A stretch of 64,000 nucleotides of DNA from Priestia aryabhattai (GTDB lineage: Bacteria > Bacillota > Bacilli > Bacillales > Bacillaceae_H). The notes under the pieces were generated by a model. The model was not told where the DNA came from. It made no database searches and worked only from the letters and a program-made list of their open reading frames with translations. Each line of letters begins with the position of its first letter. Position 1 is the stretch's first letter. A program made the translations under genes and the position numbers. The stretch lies in the NCBI RefSeq assembly GCF_023715685.1, contig NZ_JAMBOQ010000007.1:76410-140409 (forward strand), written 5' to 3'. Positions 55,467-63,155 of this stretch are shown here, in pieces.

Positions 55467-56078
55467 GTGAGTAATCAACTAGTATTTTTCACAAACTTTT
55501 CAGAAGGAAAATTAGATTCAGAAGTTTCCTGGTTTTGTCCGCCAGCTCAATTTCAAGTTGATAGAGAAACGAATCGATTAGTGATTAAAACAGACGCTAA
55601 AACAGATTTTTGGCAGCGTACTCATTACGGCTTTGAAGCGGACAACGGACACTTTCTTTACCGTGAAGTAGAAGGCGACTTTGAAATTATGACAAAGGTG
55701 CATACATATCCGGTTAATCGCTATGATCAAGCAGGTCTCATGATTCGTGTATCAAAAGATACGTGGATTAAAACGTCAGTTGAATACAATCCCGATGGTC
55801 CTAACCAATTAGGAGCAGTCGTAACCAACCAGGGTTTCTCAGATTGGTCCAGTCAAAATTTCACTCAAAACAAATCAGCACTTTATTTTAAAATTCAGCG
55901 CAAAAATGATGATTACACCGTTTGTTATTCAAGTGATGGAGATTCTTGGACTCAGCTCCGACTCGCTCACTTATTGAACTCATCCAAAGAACCTGTTCAA
56001 GTTGGCATTTACGCTTGTAGTCCTCAAGGAGAAGGATATGAAGCCCAATTTGATTTTATAAAAGTAGAAAAAATTTAA
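55467..56078 (+). CDS. DUF1349 (concanavalin-like) protein
   Basis: This 203-residue protein belongs to DUF1349, a concanavalin A-like jelly-roll fold related to glycan-binding and glucanase-like proteins. Supporting segments are FWQRTHYGF, GDFEIMTKV, YDQAGLMIRVSKDTWIKTSVEY and VGIYACSP. No signal peptide is present, so it is cytosolic. Sugar binding is likely but no substrate is known. The GTG start follows AGGGAA. It lies just downstream of gntP but behind a terminator. Confidence 0.85.
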   Translation: MSNQLVFFTNFSEGKLDSEVSWFCPPAQFQVDRETNRLVIKTDAKTDFWQRTHYGFEADNGHFLYREVEGDFEIMTKVHTYPVNRYDQAGLMIRVSKDTWIKTSVEYNPDGPNQLGAVVTNQGFSDWSSQNFTQNKSALYFKIQRKNDDYTVCYSSDGDSWTQLRLAHLLNSSKEPVQVGIYACSPQGEGYEAQFDFIKVEKI

Positions 56079-56080
56079 AT

Positions 56081-56122
56081 AAAAAACACGATTTAGTCAC
56101 AGCTAAATCGTGTTTTTTATTT
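56081..56122. terminator. Bidirectional terminator between DUF1349 and YitT-type genes
   Basis: AAAAAACACGATTTAG and CTAAATCGTGTTTTTT form a 16-bp stem with poly-A and poly-T arms on both sides; it overlaps the stop of the minus-strand gene. Confidence 0.92.
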
Positions 56123-56737
56123 AGAAAGCGCATTATCTAAAGGCTGTGTGGTAGAATCGGGTGTCGGTTGATTGTGTAAAGCAATTTTTTGCTTGAAATA
56201 GCTGATGATAAACCCTGTAATGGCAATGGACATAACTGAGAAAATTCCTTTTGAAAGCCCAATTGAATACATGCTCGACAGCACGACAAGGAAATCAAAT
56301 GAAAAATTCACTTTTCCAGGGTCCCACCCGAATTTTCGCTGCGCGAATAAAGCTAAAATATTAGCGCCGCCGAGAGAAGCTTCGTTCATAAATAAAATAG
56401 ATAAGCCAAGGCCGGCAATTAGTCCGCCCGTAACAGCACCCATCAGGCTAGGAAGTGTAAAAGAAGGAAGCAAGTGATCTAGTGAAGTGAGAAGCGATAG
56501 CAAAGACACTGATCCTATAGTTGTAGTAGTAAATTTCCATCCCATTTGAAAGAAGGAAAAGAGATAAAAAGGAATATTAATGAGAAAAAAGATCACCGCA
56601 AACGATAAAGGAAAGGCGTATGACAAGCTAAGAGATAGACCAGCTGTTCCTCCCGTCACTACGTGAGAGTGCCGCAAGATAAGAACACCAATACTTGCAA
56701 TCGTACATCCAAGAATAATCCATAAAACTTTTCGCAT
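56117..56737 (-). CDS. YitT-family membrane protein
   Basis: A 206-residue protein with five hydrophobic spans and the YitT/DUF161 features SHVVTGGTAGLSLSLSYAF and GLGLSILFMNEASLGGANILALFAQRKFGWDPG. The usual C-terminal DUF2179 domain is missing, so it is the short form. I use the ATG at 56737 (MRKVLWIILGC), seven bases after AAAGGGG; the frame continues upstream without a ribosome site. Function is unknown; related proteins are suspected transporters. Divergent from the Lrp gene, 173 bases away. Confidence 0.82.
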   Translation of the reverse strand: MRKVLWIILGCTIASIGVLILRHSHVVTGGTAGLSLSLSYAFPLSFAVIFFLINIPFYLFSFFQMGWKFTTTTIGSVSLLSLLTSLDHLLPSFTLPSLMGAVTGGLIAGLGLSILFMNEASLGGANILALFAQRKFGWDPGKVNFSFDFLVVLSSMYSIGLSKGIFSVMSIAITGFIISYFKQKIALHNQPTPDSTTQPLDNALSK

Positions 56738-56910
56738 AAATAAACCCCTTTGTTTGTTTTTTTCAGAATTTTCATTTTCAATCATCTGCTTTAATGATAG
56801 GATATTAAATAAAGAAAACACATGCATAAATGAAGGAAATAATACTTGTTCTGTTATCAACTTGAATAAAGATTTTATTTATTATATTCATTTTGAAAGG
56901 AAAGGTTTGT

Positions 56911-57360
56911 ATGGATCAAATCGATGCACAATTATTGTCTATTTTGCAAAAAGACGGACGTATGACAATTAGTGATTTATCAAAAAAGCTGGCTCTTAGC
57001 CGTCCAAGCGTATCAGAAAGGCTGCAGCGTCTTCAGGAACGAGGAGTGATCCAACGTTTCAGCGCTACGGTGTCTCCGAAAGCTTTAGGGAGAGATACAC
57101 AGCTGTTTATTCAAGTAAGTGAATTAAAAAGAAAACCAGAGGAATTTGAAGACTTTATTGAGCAAAATGAAGATGTGCTTGAATGTCATCGTGTAACGGG
57201 GCCGGTTTCTTATTTTATCAAAGCAGCCGTGTCTGGAATGGATGGACTTCGAATGCTAGTGGATGAACTGATCCCTTATGGAAATGTGAATACCTCGATT
57301 ATTTTAAAGTCGCCTGTAGAAAACAGGATGATTACTCCTGTACAAAAACCAGCCCCATGA
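56911..57360 (+). CDS. Lrp/AsnC-family transcriptional regulator
   Basis: This 149-residue regulator has an N-terminal helix-turn-helix (residues 1-60, with GRMTISDLSKKLALSRPSVSERLQRL) and a C-terminal RAM ligand domain containing VLECHRVTGPVSYFIKAAV. It resembles LrpC/AlaR-type proteins that sense amino acids. The start at 56911 follows GGAAAGG; an in-frame TTG six codons upstream overlaps that site. It is divergent from the YitT-type gene and may control it, a guess from layout. Confidence 0.88.
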   Translation: MDQIDAQLLSILQKDGRMTISDLSKKLALSRPSVSERLQRLQERGVIQRFSATVSPKALGRDTQLFIQVSELKRKPEEFEDFIEQNEDVLECHRVTGPVSYFIKAAVSGMDGLRMLVDELIPYGNVNTSIILKSPVENRMITPVQKPAP

Positions 57361-57378
57361 GGAGGCCGGTTTTTCGTG
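57346..57378 (+). terminator. Terminator of the Lrp gene
   Basis: AAAAACCAGCC and GGCCGGTTTTT pair with one bulge; the hairpin starts inside the last codons of the gene. Confidence 0.82.
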
Positions 57379-57387
57379 TAAGGCATA

Positions 57388-58143
57388 TTAATAAAATCCT
57401 TTAATAATATAAAAATGATTTTGCAAAATATCAGGAATTTCTTCTTCTGAAACGTTCCTTTTCGTCTTTTTTTCGCTGTCTGTTACAGTTAGCGTTTCAC
57501 CAGAGAGCGTAATGCGCCCTGTCGGTGTTGCGATAGTAACAAGACGTTTGTGCACAAACGGAGAATCGGGTGACGTCTGATTGAACTCACACATAGGAGT
57601 AAAGTCAGTCAGCTTTGTAGGAATTGTAGACACGCGGTACAGTGTTTTCCATACTCCATCTTCAAAACGTTGCAAATCATACGTATGTTTTGCAACGTTT
57701 GTCATGCGGTAAGAGCCGCTTACATCTCTTACCACTTCGCCACTTAGCGGCATTGGTTTGCGAACAGAATCTCCAAATCCAACGTCCACGATGTAAGACT
57801 GATTTTCAATCTTTACAAGGTTTGTAGCGTGACTTCCTTCAATGGTCCACGTGCCGTCGGGTTTTTTGACGGTAGCTGAAACGTAGGAGACTTCATATCC
57901 GCTTTCTTTTAACAGCCAGCCAAATAGACCGTTTAATTCGTAGCAAAACCCTCCACGTAAATTTACGATTACTTTTTGAAAAATCCGTTTTAAATCAATA
58001 ACGATAGGGGTTTGAGACAGAACGTCTAAGTTTTCAAAAGGAACATGAAGCATGTGCTTGTTCTGTAAAGTAGCTAAGCTTTCATACGTTGGGCTATCTG
58101 GTTTCTTAGCTAAAAATCGACTAAAATAATAATTAATATTCAT
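57388..58143 (-). CDS. nat: Arylamine N-acetyltransferase
   Basis: This 251-residue enzyme transfers acetyl groups from acetyl-CoA to aromatic amines or hydrazines. The cysteine-protease-like triad is complete: Cys67 in RGGFCYELNG, His105 in GSHATN and Asp120 in YIVDVGFGD. Length is slightly under the 260-280 usual. I use the ATG at 58143, six bases after AGAGGTG; GTG at 58152 overlaps it. It lies 20 bases after the DsbA-like gene, so the two form an operon. Confidence 0.92.
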   Translation of the reverse strand: MNINYYFSRFLAKKPDSPTYESLATLQNKHMLHVPFENLDVLSQTPIVIDLKRIFQKVIVNLRGGFCYELNGLFGWLLKESGYEVSYVSATVKKPDGTWTIEGSHATNLVKIENQSYIVDVGFGDSVRKPMPLSGEVVRDVSGSYRMTNVAKHTYDLQRFEDGVWKTLYRVSTIPTKLTDFTPMCEFNQTSPDSPFVHKRLVTIATPTGRITLSGETLTVTDSEKKTKRNVSEEEIPDILQNHFYIIKGFY

Positions 58144-58163
58144 CAAATGCACCTCTTAGTAAA

Positions 58164-58757
58164 TCATTTCTCTCTGTCTTTAAGAAAACGTTCATCTAAC
58201 AGTGCGTTTTCGATTGTTTCTTTGGAAACGAATCCTTGAAGTACGCGGCTGCCAATTTTTAAAGTTGGTACTTCCGTTACATGAGCTAAGCTATTTTTAT
58301 GAACTTGTTCAAACGTCCGGTCTCTTAAGATACGTGTAAATATCTCTTTATCTAAATGCAGGGAATCAGCGATTTCTGCTAAGACTTCAATCTGGCTAAT
58401 ATCTTTTTCATCTTCCCAATAAGCTTTAAATACAGCATCTACATATGCACTTTCTTGACCATGTTTTTTAGCAAAATGAAAGCCTTCATGTGCTAAACGA
58501 GTACGTGGGACTGGGGACATGTCCGGCATCTTCATTTCTACGTGTAGCTGTTGTGCTAAAGGCACTATCGATTGATCCCAAGATTCCTCTAATAAACCTT
58601 CTATTTGCTCCATCTGTTCAGCTGGCTCAGGACGAAGTTCAAAAGGCTTCCATTCAATCTCAGCTTTTTGTTCTTTAAAGACTTCTCTTAAAGGCTTGGT
58701 GGCTAGAAAACATAGTGGACAGACAAAATCAAAATAAAATTCAACATGTGCTTTCAT
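58164..58757 (-). CDS. DsbA-family (FrnE-like) thiol oxidoreductase
   Basis: This 197-residue thioredoxin-fold protein has CPLC at residues 13-16 and the cis-proline EVPTLKIGSRVLQG near the C-terminus. Those features fit the cytosolic FrnE/2-hydroxychromene isomerase branch of DsbA. The helical insertion lies at about 45-150. No signal peptide is seen. It may reduce or isomerise disulphides or glutathione-like adducts. The pairing with an arylamine acetyltransferase suggests xenobiotic handling, which is inference. Confidence 0.88.
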   Translation of the reverse strand: MKAHVEFYFDFVCPLCFLATKPLREVFKEQKAEIEWKPFELRPEPAEQMEQIEGLLEESWDQSIVPLAQQLHVEMKMPDMSPVPRTRLAHEGFHFAKKHGQESAYVDAVFKAYWEDEKDISQIEVLAEIADSLHLDKEIFTRILRDRTFEQVHKNSLAHVTEVPTLKIGSRVLQGFVSKETIENALLDERFLKDREK

Positions 58758-58809
58758 CCCGTCACGCTCCTTTATGGCATGTTTTTATTTTATCAAAAGT
58801 AAGGACGAT

Positions 58810-58827
58810 CGTTCCAACTTGGGAACG
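58810..58827. repeat. Operator-like dyad between dsbA-like and tRNA-Val genes
   Basis: CGTTCC-AACTTG-GGAACG is a perfect six-bp dyad with a six-base centre. It lies 53 bases upstream of the DsbA-like start and 12 bases upstream of the tRNA promoter -35 box. It may be a regulator site for the minus-strand operon. Confidence 0.5.
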
Positions 58828-58839
58828 GTGGAAAAATAG

Positions 58840-58869
58840 TTGACAAAATTGGATAACTCTTTCTATAAT
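58840..58869 (+). promoter_or_regulatory. tRNA-Val promoter
   Basis: TTGACA and TATAAT, both perfect consensus, are separated by 18 bases and lie just upstream of the tRNA gene. Confidence 0.9.
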
Positions 58870-58887
58870 ATAGTCAATACATATCAC

Positions 58888-58959
58888 GAGCGATTAGTTC
58901 AGTGGGAGAATACATCCTTGACAGGGATGGGGTCGGGGGTTCGAATCCCTCATCGCTCA
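58888..58959 (+). tRNA. tRNA-Val (anticodon GAC)
   Basis: A 72-base cloverleaf: acceptor GAGCGAT/ATCGCTC, D arm GTTC...GAAT, anticodon stem CATCC/GGATG with loop TTGACAG (anticodon GAC, valine codons GUC and GUU), five-base variable loop, and T arm GGGGG-TTCGAAT-CCCTC. The CCA end is not encoded. It stands alone with its own promoter and terminator. The region downstream looks foreign, so the gene may be an integration site. Confidence 0.95.
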
Positions 58960-59291
58960 TACCATTGAATTTGTTGCGTTGGTGCTGTTTTTACTAACAG
59001 CAAAACCTTCGTAGTGATTCAATCAATCTTTGATGAAAACATTCCTTCATTCTAATTCTAGAATGAAGGAGTGTTTTTTGTTGTCTTCATTTAATTATTT
59101 TGACGAAAAATCTCAAGTTAATAAACGACAACCCCATAAGCGAAAAGATGAAAAGATTTTAAAAAAGATTCTGCAAAAGTAATATTTGAGAAATTTATTG
59201 AATTTAAATTGTAATATAAAGTAATTTTTATATCGTAGTGAAAATCTATTTGACAAAATACTGTTACTAGGAAGTCTATATATTTAAATAA
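58960..59291. other. AT-rich spacer downstream of tRNA-Val
   Basis: About 330 bases with the tRNA terminator but no supported gene. A short open frame (59080-59181, a lysine-rich 33-residue peptide with TTG start) has no ribosome site, and I do not call it. Confidence 0.6.
59038..59083 (+). terminator. Terminator of tRNA-Val
   Basis: TCCTTCATTCTA-ATTC-TAGAATGAAGGA is a 12-bp perfect stem followed by GTGTTTTTTG. Confidence 0.9.
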
Positions 59292-59857
59292 AACCTTAAT
59301 ACAGCTTTAATTATTATCGATGTTAAAAGGGCTTTTGAAGATGAAAAGTGGGGGATAAGAAATAACCTAAATGTTGAAGACAATATTCAAGTTCTCTTAA
59401 AGACATGGAGAGAAAAGAAATACCCAATCATACATATTCAACACTTATCTGATAACGACCATTCAATTTTCCATCCTAGTAAACCAAGCTCAGACTTTAA
59501 AGATGTTGTAGTCCCAGCTGAAAACGAAATGATCTTTAAAAGAAAGTGAATAGTGCATTTATAGGAACTGGACTCGAAAAACATTTAAAAGAAAACCAAG
59601 TAGAAAAGGTTGTAATAGTGGGGTTAACAACTCCACACTGCGTCTCAACTATTACTCGAATGAGTGGTAATTTAGGATTTGAAACGTATTTAGTATCAGA
59701 TGCAACAGCTGCATTTGCAATAAAAGGCACAGATAATACGTATTATTCGGCTGAGCAAATACATAATGTGTGATTAGCTACTTTAGACAACGAGTTTGCT
59801 ACAGTTTTAACCACAAAAGAATTAATCCAAAATTTAGTCGGCAAAATAAAGGCTTAA
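59292..59857 (+). pseudogene. Broken isochorismatase-family cysteine hydrolase
   Basis: The conceptual protein reads NLNTALIIIDVKRAFED at the start, through GTGLEKHLKENQVEKVVIVGL, then TTPHCVSTITRMSG with the catalytic Cys, and DATAAFAIKG, the pattern of an isochorismatase-like hydrolase. Three lesions are visible. There is no start codon before NLNTALII (a TAA precedes it), a one-base frameshift near 59547, and an in-frame TGA at 59771-59773 with about 28 further codons of good sequence to 59857. It is a decayed gene. A frameshift sequencing error cannot explain all three. Confidence 0.85.
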
Positions 59858-59958
59858 TACTTTTATTTAATTGTATACGCTATACATCCATAGTTAACAT
59901 AATTCCGCTTCCCGGACCACACCACAAAAAAGAACCCTTGTCGCAGAACGATTCTGCC

Positions 59959-60076
59959 AAGGGCCCTTTTTCCGGAGTATGCAGCTTTTTATACATCCTT
60001 GATTTCTCAACGTTCTTTACAAGGGCATTCGCAAAATACATGTATAAAAAACATACCTTTTATACATATGCTAGTC
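59959..60076 (-). repeat. Dyad-rich repeat, copy A (inverted)
   Basis: A 118-base element read on the minus strand. It aligns without gaps to copy C at 63746-63863 at about 70% identity, and the last 38 bases (including ATGTATAAAAAGCTGCATAC) match at 36 positions. It contains the dyad TGTATAAAAG...TTTTTTATACA. It resembles a resolvase recombination site. Confidence 0.8.
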
Positions 60077-60133
60077 CCTATAGGAATAGTCTTTATTCCT
60101 ATGCTTTCTTGTAGTTACATTTTCTATATACAA

Positions 60134-60164
60134 TAAAGGCCCATGAGTCTTCATGGGCTTTTAT
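60134..60164. terminator. Terminator beside the recombinase pseudogene
   Basis: AAAGGCCCATGA-GTCT-TCATGGGCTTTT forms a strong stem with T residues, immediately downstream of the minus-strand recombinase frame. Confidence 0.85.
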
Positions 60165-60167
60165 GTT

Positions 60168-60710
60168 TCAATTATCTAAGTAACGATATAGAGTAGTCTT
60201 ACTTATACCTGTAGCTTCTGTTATTTGAGCAATCGTATATTTCTTACTCCAGTACATATCAAGTGCACGATGAACATTATAGTCAGGTTTCTTAGGACGA
60301 CCGCCACTTTTTCCTTTCAATTTCGCTTCTTCAAGACCAGCTTTTGTACGTTCACTGATGACATCATGTTGAAATTGGCCAATACGTTTAATGGTATTGA
60401 AAAACTTTTTTCCTTCTAATGTTGAAGTATCAACATCATCCAGAATAGATACAAAATGAATATGATTTTCAGAAAGATATTCAATTAATTCAATAAGGTG
60501 TCGAGTAGAGTCTGCAATACAATAAAATTTATAGACAACTACTGTATCTCCCTCTTGGAGAGAAGCTAACATCTCATCAAATTGCACTCTCTTTTTTAAG
60601 GAATTTGTTTTTTCTTGATAAACCTTTTCGCAATTATAGGGTTGCAAAGCCTGTAATTATTTGTCCAAATTTTCATCTTCGCTATATGGACGGGTATAAC
60701 CAATAATCAC
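60168..60710 (-). pseudogene. Serine recombinase (resolvase family) with an early nonsense codon
   Basis: Read from a GTG at 60710 with GGAG eight bases upstream, the frame encodes 180 residues: VIIGYTRPYSEDENLDK, then TAA at codon 18 where Gln is expected, then LQALQPYNCEKVYQEK and the rest. The remainder is a resolvase: KFYCIADSTRHLIELIEYL, ILDDVDTSTLEGKKFF, ERTKAGLEEAKLKGKSGGRPKK and a C-terminal helix-turn-helix. The catalytic Ser would be in RPYSEDEN. The usual DRLGR arginines are replaced by FYCIADS, as I recall for a Bacillus plasmid subfamily. One point mutation disables it. Confidence 0.88.
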
Positions 60711-60868
60711 TAAACCATCTCCTGCATGGATTGTTTATTTACATTTTACTATTTATTATTAATTTTAGATTGAGCGAACTCCATTAGATCTCACTTTCTT
60801 TTACTAAATGTGGAATTTATTTTTAAAAAATTATAGCTTAAATTTTTCAAAAAGACTATTTTTATAAG

Positions 60869-60976
60869 GGCTAGTATATGCATAAAAGGCTGTTTTTTAT
60901 GCAAAGAGTCCATACTTAGTCATCATAGAAACTTTGATAAATCAAAGATGTATAAAATTATGTATAAACGAAAATT
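60869..60976 (+). repeat. Dyad-rich repeat, copy B
   Basis: About 108 bases, related to copies A and C with one single-base gap. It holds the exact dyad TGCATAAA...TTTATGCA and the conserved AATCAAAGATGTATAAAA near its end. It lies about 160 bases upstream of the recombinase start on the opposite strand, the usual place for a res site. Confidence 0.78.
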
Positions 60977-60983
60977 ATGGCAA

Positions 60984-61020
60984 CCAAACGAGCTCTTGTG
61001 TATCAAGAGCTCGTTTGGTC
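60984..61020. repeat. Perfect 16-bp inverted repeat
   Basis: ACCAAACGAGCTCTTG and CAAGAGCTCGTTTGGT are exact complements with loop TGTAT. No T run follows. It adjoins repeat copy B. Confidence 0.85.
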
Positions 61021-61156
61021 ACTTGTTTCCGGAAAGAGACATTATGGTAACTAAAAATGTATACTTTTACGGACGGACTATTTAATTTTGTTTCTAAATG
61101 TTATATGAGGCTCAGCATATATTTCTCCCTATTATCTACAATAAACTATCTAAATG

Positions 61157-61194
61157 AAAAATCTCGACATGGTAAAATGTCGAGATTTTTATTA
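61157..61194. terminator. Terminator of the 84-residue gene
   Basis: AAAATCTCGACAT-GGTAAA-ATGTCGAGATTTT forms a 13-bp stem with T residues on both strands, touching the stop of the minus-strand gene. Confidence 0.9.
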
Positions 61195-61446
61195 GGCGAC
61201 GATTTCTATATAGTCTTTTTTTACAGCATCCCATTGGAATCTTCCTTCTTCTACAACAAGGTGAGCTTCAAGATCCCAAGGTAAATTTTGTTTAGGTATA
61301 TCTAAACGTAAGTGTTCAATACTCGCTGGAGGAAGCTCCCTGTCTCGTTCATTTAGTCCGATAAAATAAATACCACCTTGTGCTAATACATCTGGATGTA
61401 AATAAACAAAGATTGTCTGTAGTTCTGTTCTCTTTATTCCTTTCAT
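61192..61446 (-). CDS. Hypothetical protein (84 residues)
   Basis: A soluble 84-residue protein starting MKGIKRTELQTIFVYLHPDV and ending VKKDYIEIVA. It has no recognisable motif, signal or span. AAGGAG lies eight bases before the ATG, and a terminator follows, so it is probably expressed. Family unknown to me. Confidence 0.68.
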   Translation of the reverse strand: MKGIKRTELQTIFVYLHPDVLAQGGIYFIGLNERDRELPPASIEHLRLDIPKQNLPWDLEAHLVVEEGRFQWDAVKKDYIEIVA

Positions 61447-61531
61447 TCTTTCGACTCCTTTTGAATACTTTTTAATAACTTAGTTTAATAAGTAATTAGA
61501 ATATCTACTTTTTCATGCTATTGATTTAACA

Positions 61532-61756
61532 TTAATTTTTTTTATATTTATTTTCAGTGGAGGATTCATTTTTAGTTTTCTTTTTATTTCTTTCATCTTG
61601 CTTTTCTATCTTTACCTCTTCAGTTGGTATTGGATCGACTGTCTCTTCAATTTTAAAGCGATCAAATAGAGTTTCATTCTCCGTAGGATACTGCTCAGCA
61701 TGATCCCTTCTTTTAGTCTCTTGAGGATGGGGGGGGATTTTTCTTGACTCTGTCAT
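61532..61756 (-). CDS. Hydrophilic small protein, unknown
   Basis: A 74-residue, highly charged protein of low complexity, rich in Glu and Lys (VEEVKIEKQDERNKKKTKN-like C-terminus). No fold or motif is visible. GGGGGG lies about six bases before the ATG. It may be disordered, such as a stress-related hydrophilin, which is a guess. Confidence 0.6.
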   Translation of the reverse strand: MTESRKIPPHPQETKRRDHAEQYPTENETLFDRFKIEETVDPIPTEEVKIEKQDERNKKKTKNESSTENKYKKN

Positions 61757-61995
61757 TTTGATTCCCCCCTGTTTTGACTATATAGATCCATATAGATCTC
61801 CTCCTATAGATGAAATATTTTATTTACTTTTATCCTAACAAGGATGATCTTAAACCTATACTTATCGAAGTTTTGATTCAATTATAAAGATAAGTAAAAT
61901 GAGAGAAAAGACTCTAAATAAGAAAAAAATACCATGATTAATGGGTTTTAGTTAGGGGTAAAGTCAACTAAACATTTTAAAAGGGGTGAATATAA

Positions 61996-62268
61996 ATGGA
62001 AATTCTATGGATGCTAATTGTCGGTGGAATTATCGGGTGGCTCGCTGGTTTAATTACGGGAAGTGATGTTCCTGGAGGTATTATTGGTAATATTATCGCA
62101 GGCTTTATTGGCGCTTGGTTAGGCGGCCTTATCTTGGGAGATTGGGGACCAGTTGTTGGTGGATTTGCAATCATTCCCGCAATTATTGGATCAATTATTT
62201 TAGTATTAGTCGTAAGCTTTATTTTACGAAAAATGGGTCAAAAGAATAATCATGGTCATCATGCATAA
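61996..62268 (+). CDS. GlsB/YeaQ/YmgE-family stress membrane protein
   Basis: This 90-residue protein with three hydrophobic helices matches the transglycosylase-associated (YeaQ/YmgE/GlsB) family, with GGIIGWLAGLITGSDVPGGIIGNIIAGFIGAWLGG. Members are linked to general stress and to Asp23-like proteins, with no confirmed activity. AAAGGGG precedes the ATG. The C-terminus KNNHGHHA is His-rich. A small ORF follows 34 bases later and may be cotranscribed. Confidence 0.9.
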   Translation: MEILWMLIVGGIIGWLAGLITGSDVPGGIIGNIIAGFIGAWLGGLILGDWGPVVGGFAIIPAIIGSIILVLVVSFILRKMGQKNNHGHHA

Positions 62269-62302
62269 GAAAGTAAAAAAATTTAAATTGGAGTGATTAA
62301 AA

Positions 62303-62428
62303 ATGAAAGAAGAAAGCAAGTCTATGTTATCTAACTTTTGTGAAGAAAATCGATTTGAACTAGATTCTTACCTTACTTTTTTATTTGATCAAAATAATAA
62401 TGATCCTGAAAATGGGTCAAACGTTTAA
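62303..62428 (+). CDS. Short peptide gene downstream of GlsB-like gene
   Basis: A 41-residue open frame (MKEESKSMLSNFCEEN to NDPENGSNV) begins with ATG eight bases after TTGGAGTG. It lies 34 bases behind the GlsB-like gene and before a hairpin at 62486-62536, consistent with an operon. The peptide is acidic and soluble. I do not recognise it. Confidence 0.5.
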   Translation: MKEESKSMLSNFCEENRFELDSYLTFLFDQNNNDPENGSNV

Positions 62429-62485
62429 TGAAAGATGAATTAATTTTTAGAGGGAAAGACAAAAAGATATTAAACCAGAATGCAG

Positions 62486-62536
62486 TATAAGCGATCTTAT
62501 TAATTCAGTTTAGAATATATAAGGTCGCTTATTATT
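62486..62536 (+). terminator. Terminator after the short peptide gene
   Basis: ATAAGCGATCTTAT and ATAAGGTCGCTTAT form a 14-bp stem with wobble pairs across a 19-base loop, followed by TATTAT. Confidence 0.6.
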
Positions 62537-62574
62537 ATGGAGAATGTTCAGAGATAAAGAATAAACGTTCTTAT

Positions 62575-62799
62575 TTACAGGCAAAACCTAAAAAATTGCA
62601 ACTTTTCAATAAATCCGTTTAAGTCACAAGTATGAAAAGTATCTTCAAGTACACGGCTTTCTTCAGTAATCGAATAAATGTGAATTTCCGTACAGCCATC
62701 CCATCTAACATTGACATCAAACTTACCATCTTCGCTTTCTAGCTTAAGCGTAACTGTCCCTCCGCCTTCTCTCCTATGTTTAGTCTTTATAATCCACAT
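62575..62799 (-). CDS. Hypothetical protein (74 residues)
   Basis: A 74-residue protein starting MWIIKTKHRREGGGTVTLKLES, probably a small beta-rich fold with alternating hydrophobic residues (KFDVNVRWDGCTEIHIYS). GGAAGTG lies six bases before the ATG. I do not recognise the family. It is between the GlsB-like operon and a membrane protein. Confidence 0.6.
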   Translation of the reverse strand: MWIIKTKHRREGGGTVTLKLESEDGKFDVNVRWDGCTEIHIYSITEESRVLEDTFHTCDLNGFIEKLQFFRFCL

Positions 62800-63155
62800 A
62801 CAAACACTTCCTTTTTATAAAGTGGACTTTTTAGTACTTTGTTTGCATTATTCCAACTCATTTATTTTATTCATTTAAGGTTTCTCATTTATTGGCATTT
62901 TTATTACCATTGCCACTTGTGAATGATCTTTTTAGAAGTTTCAAGATCATTGAAACATCTGCATAAGTTAACTATAGATTATAGTATCCTTAAAGGAAGA
63001 ATGTAATAAAAATATCAAGGTAGATCTAATGTTACATATTTTTGTTATTGATTAAAGCTATTTAATATAGAAATATCTAGAGAAACGCGTCTAACTAATA
63101 CCATAAATTTATTTTATTGTAACTATATGGTATAATAAATCAAAAAGGAAAAAAC
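62800..63155. other. Intergenic stretch upstream of the CBO0543-family gene
   Basis: About 355 AT-rich bases. A TATAAT box lies at 63131-63136, but the matching -35 box is unclear. No gene or repeat that I can support is present. Confidence 0.5.

Larger units (their letters stand above)
60711..61191. other. Gene-free stretch holding repeat copy B
   Basis: About 480 bases with repeat copy B (60869-60976), a perfect 16-bp hairpin (60984-61020) and a terminator (61157-61194). No ORF with a credible start is seen. Confidence 0.6.

Noticed and set aside
59770..60114. 114-residue ORF
   Set aside because: It starts inside the isochorismatase pseudogene and consists of repeat copy A, so coding is not supported.
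61057..61284. 75-residue plus-strand ORF
   Set aside because: It crosses a clear terminator hairpin and overlaps a better supported minus-strand gene.
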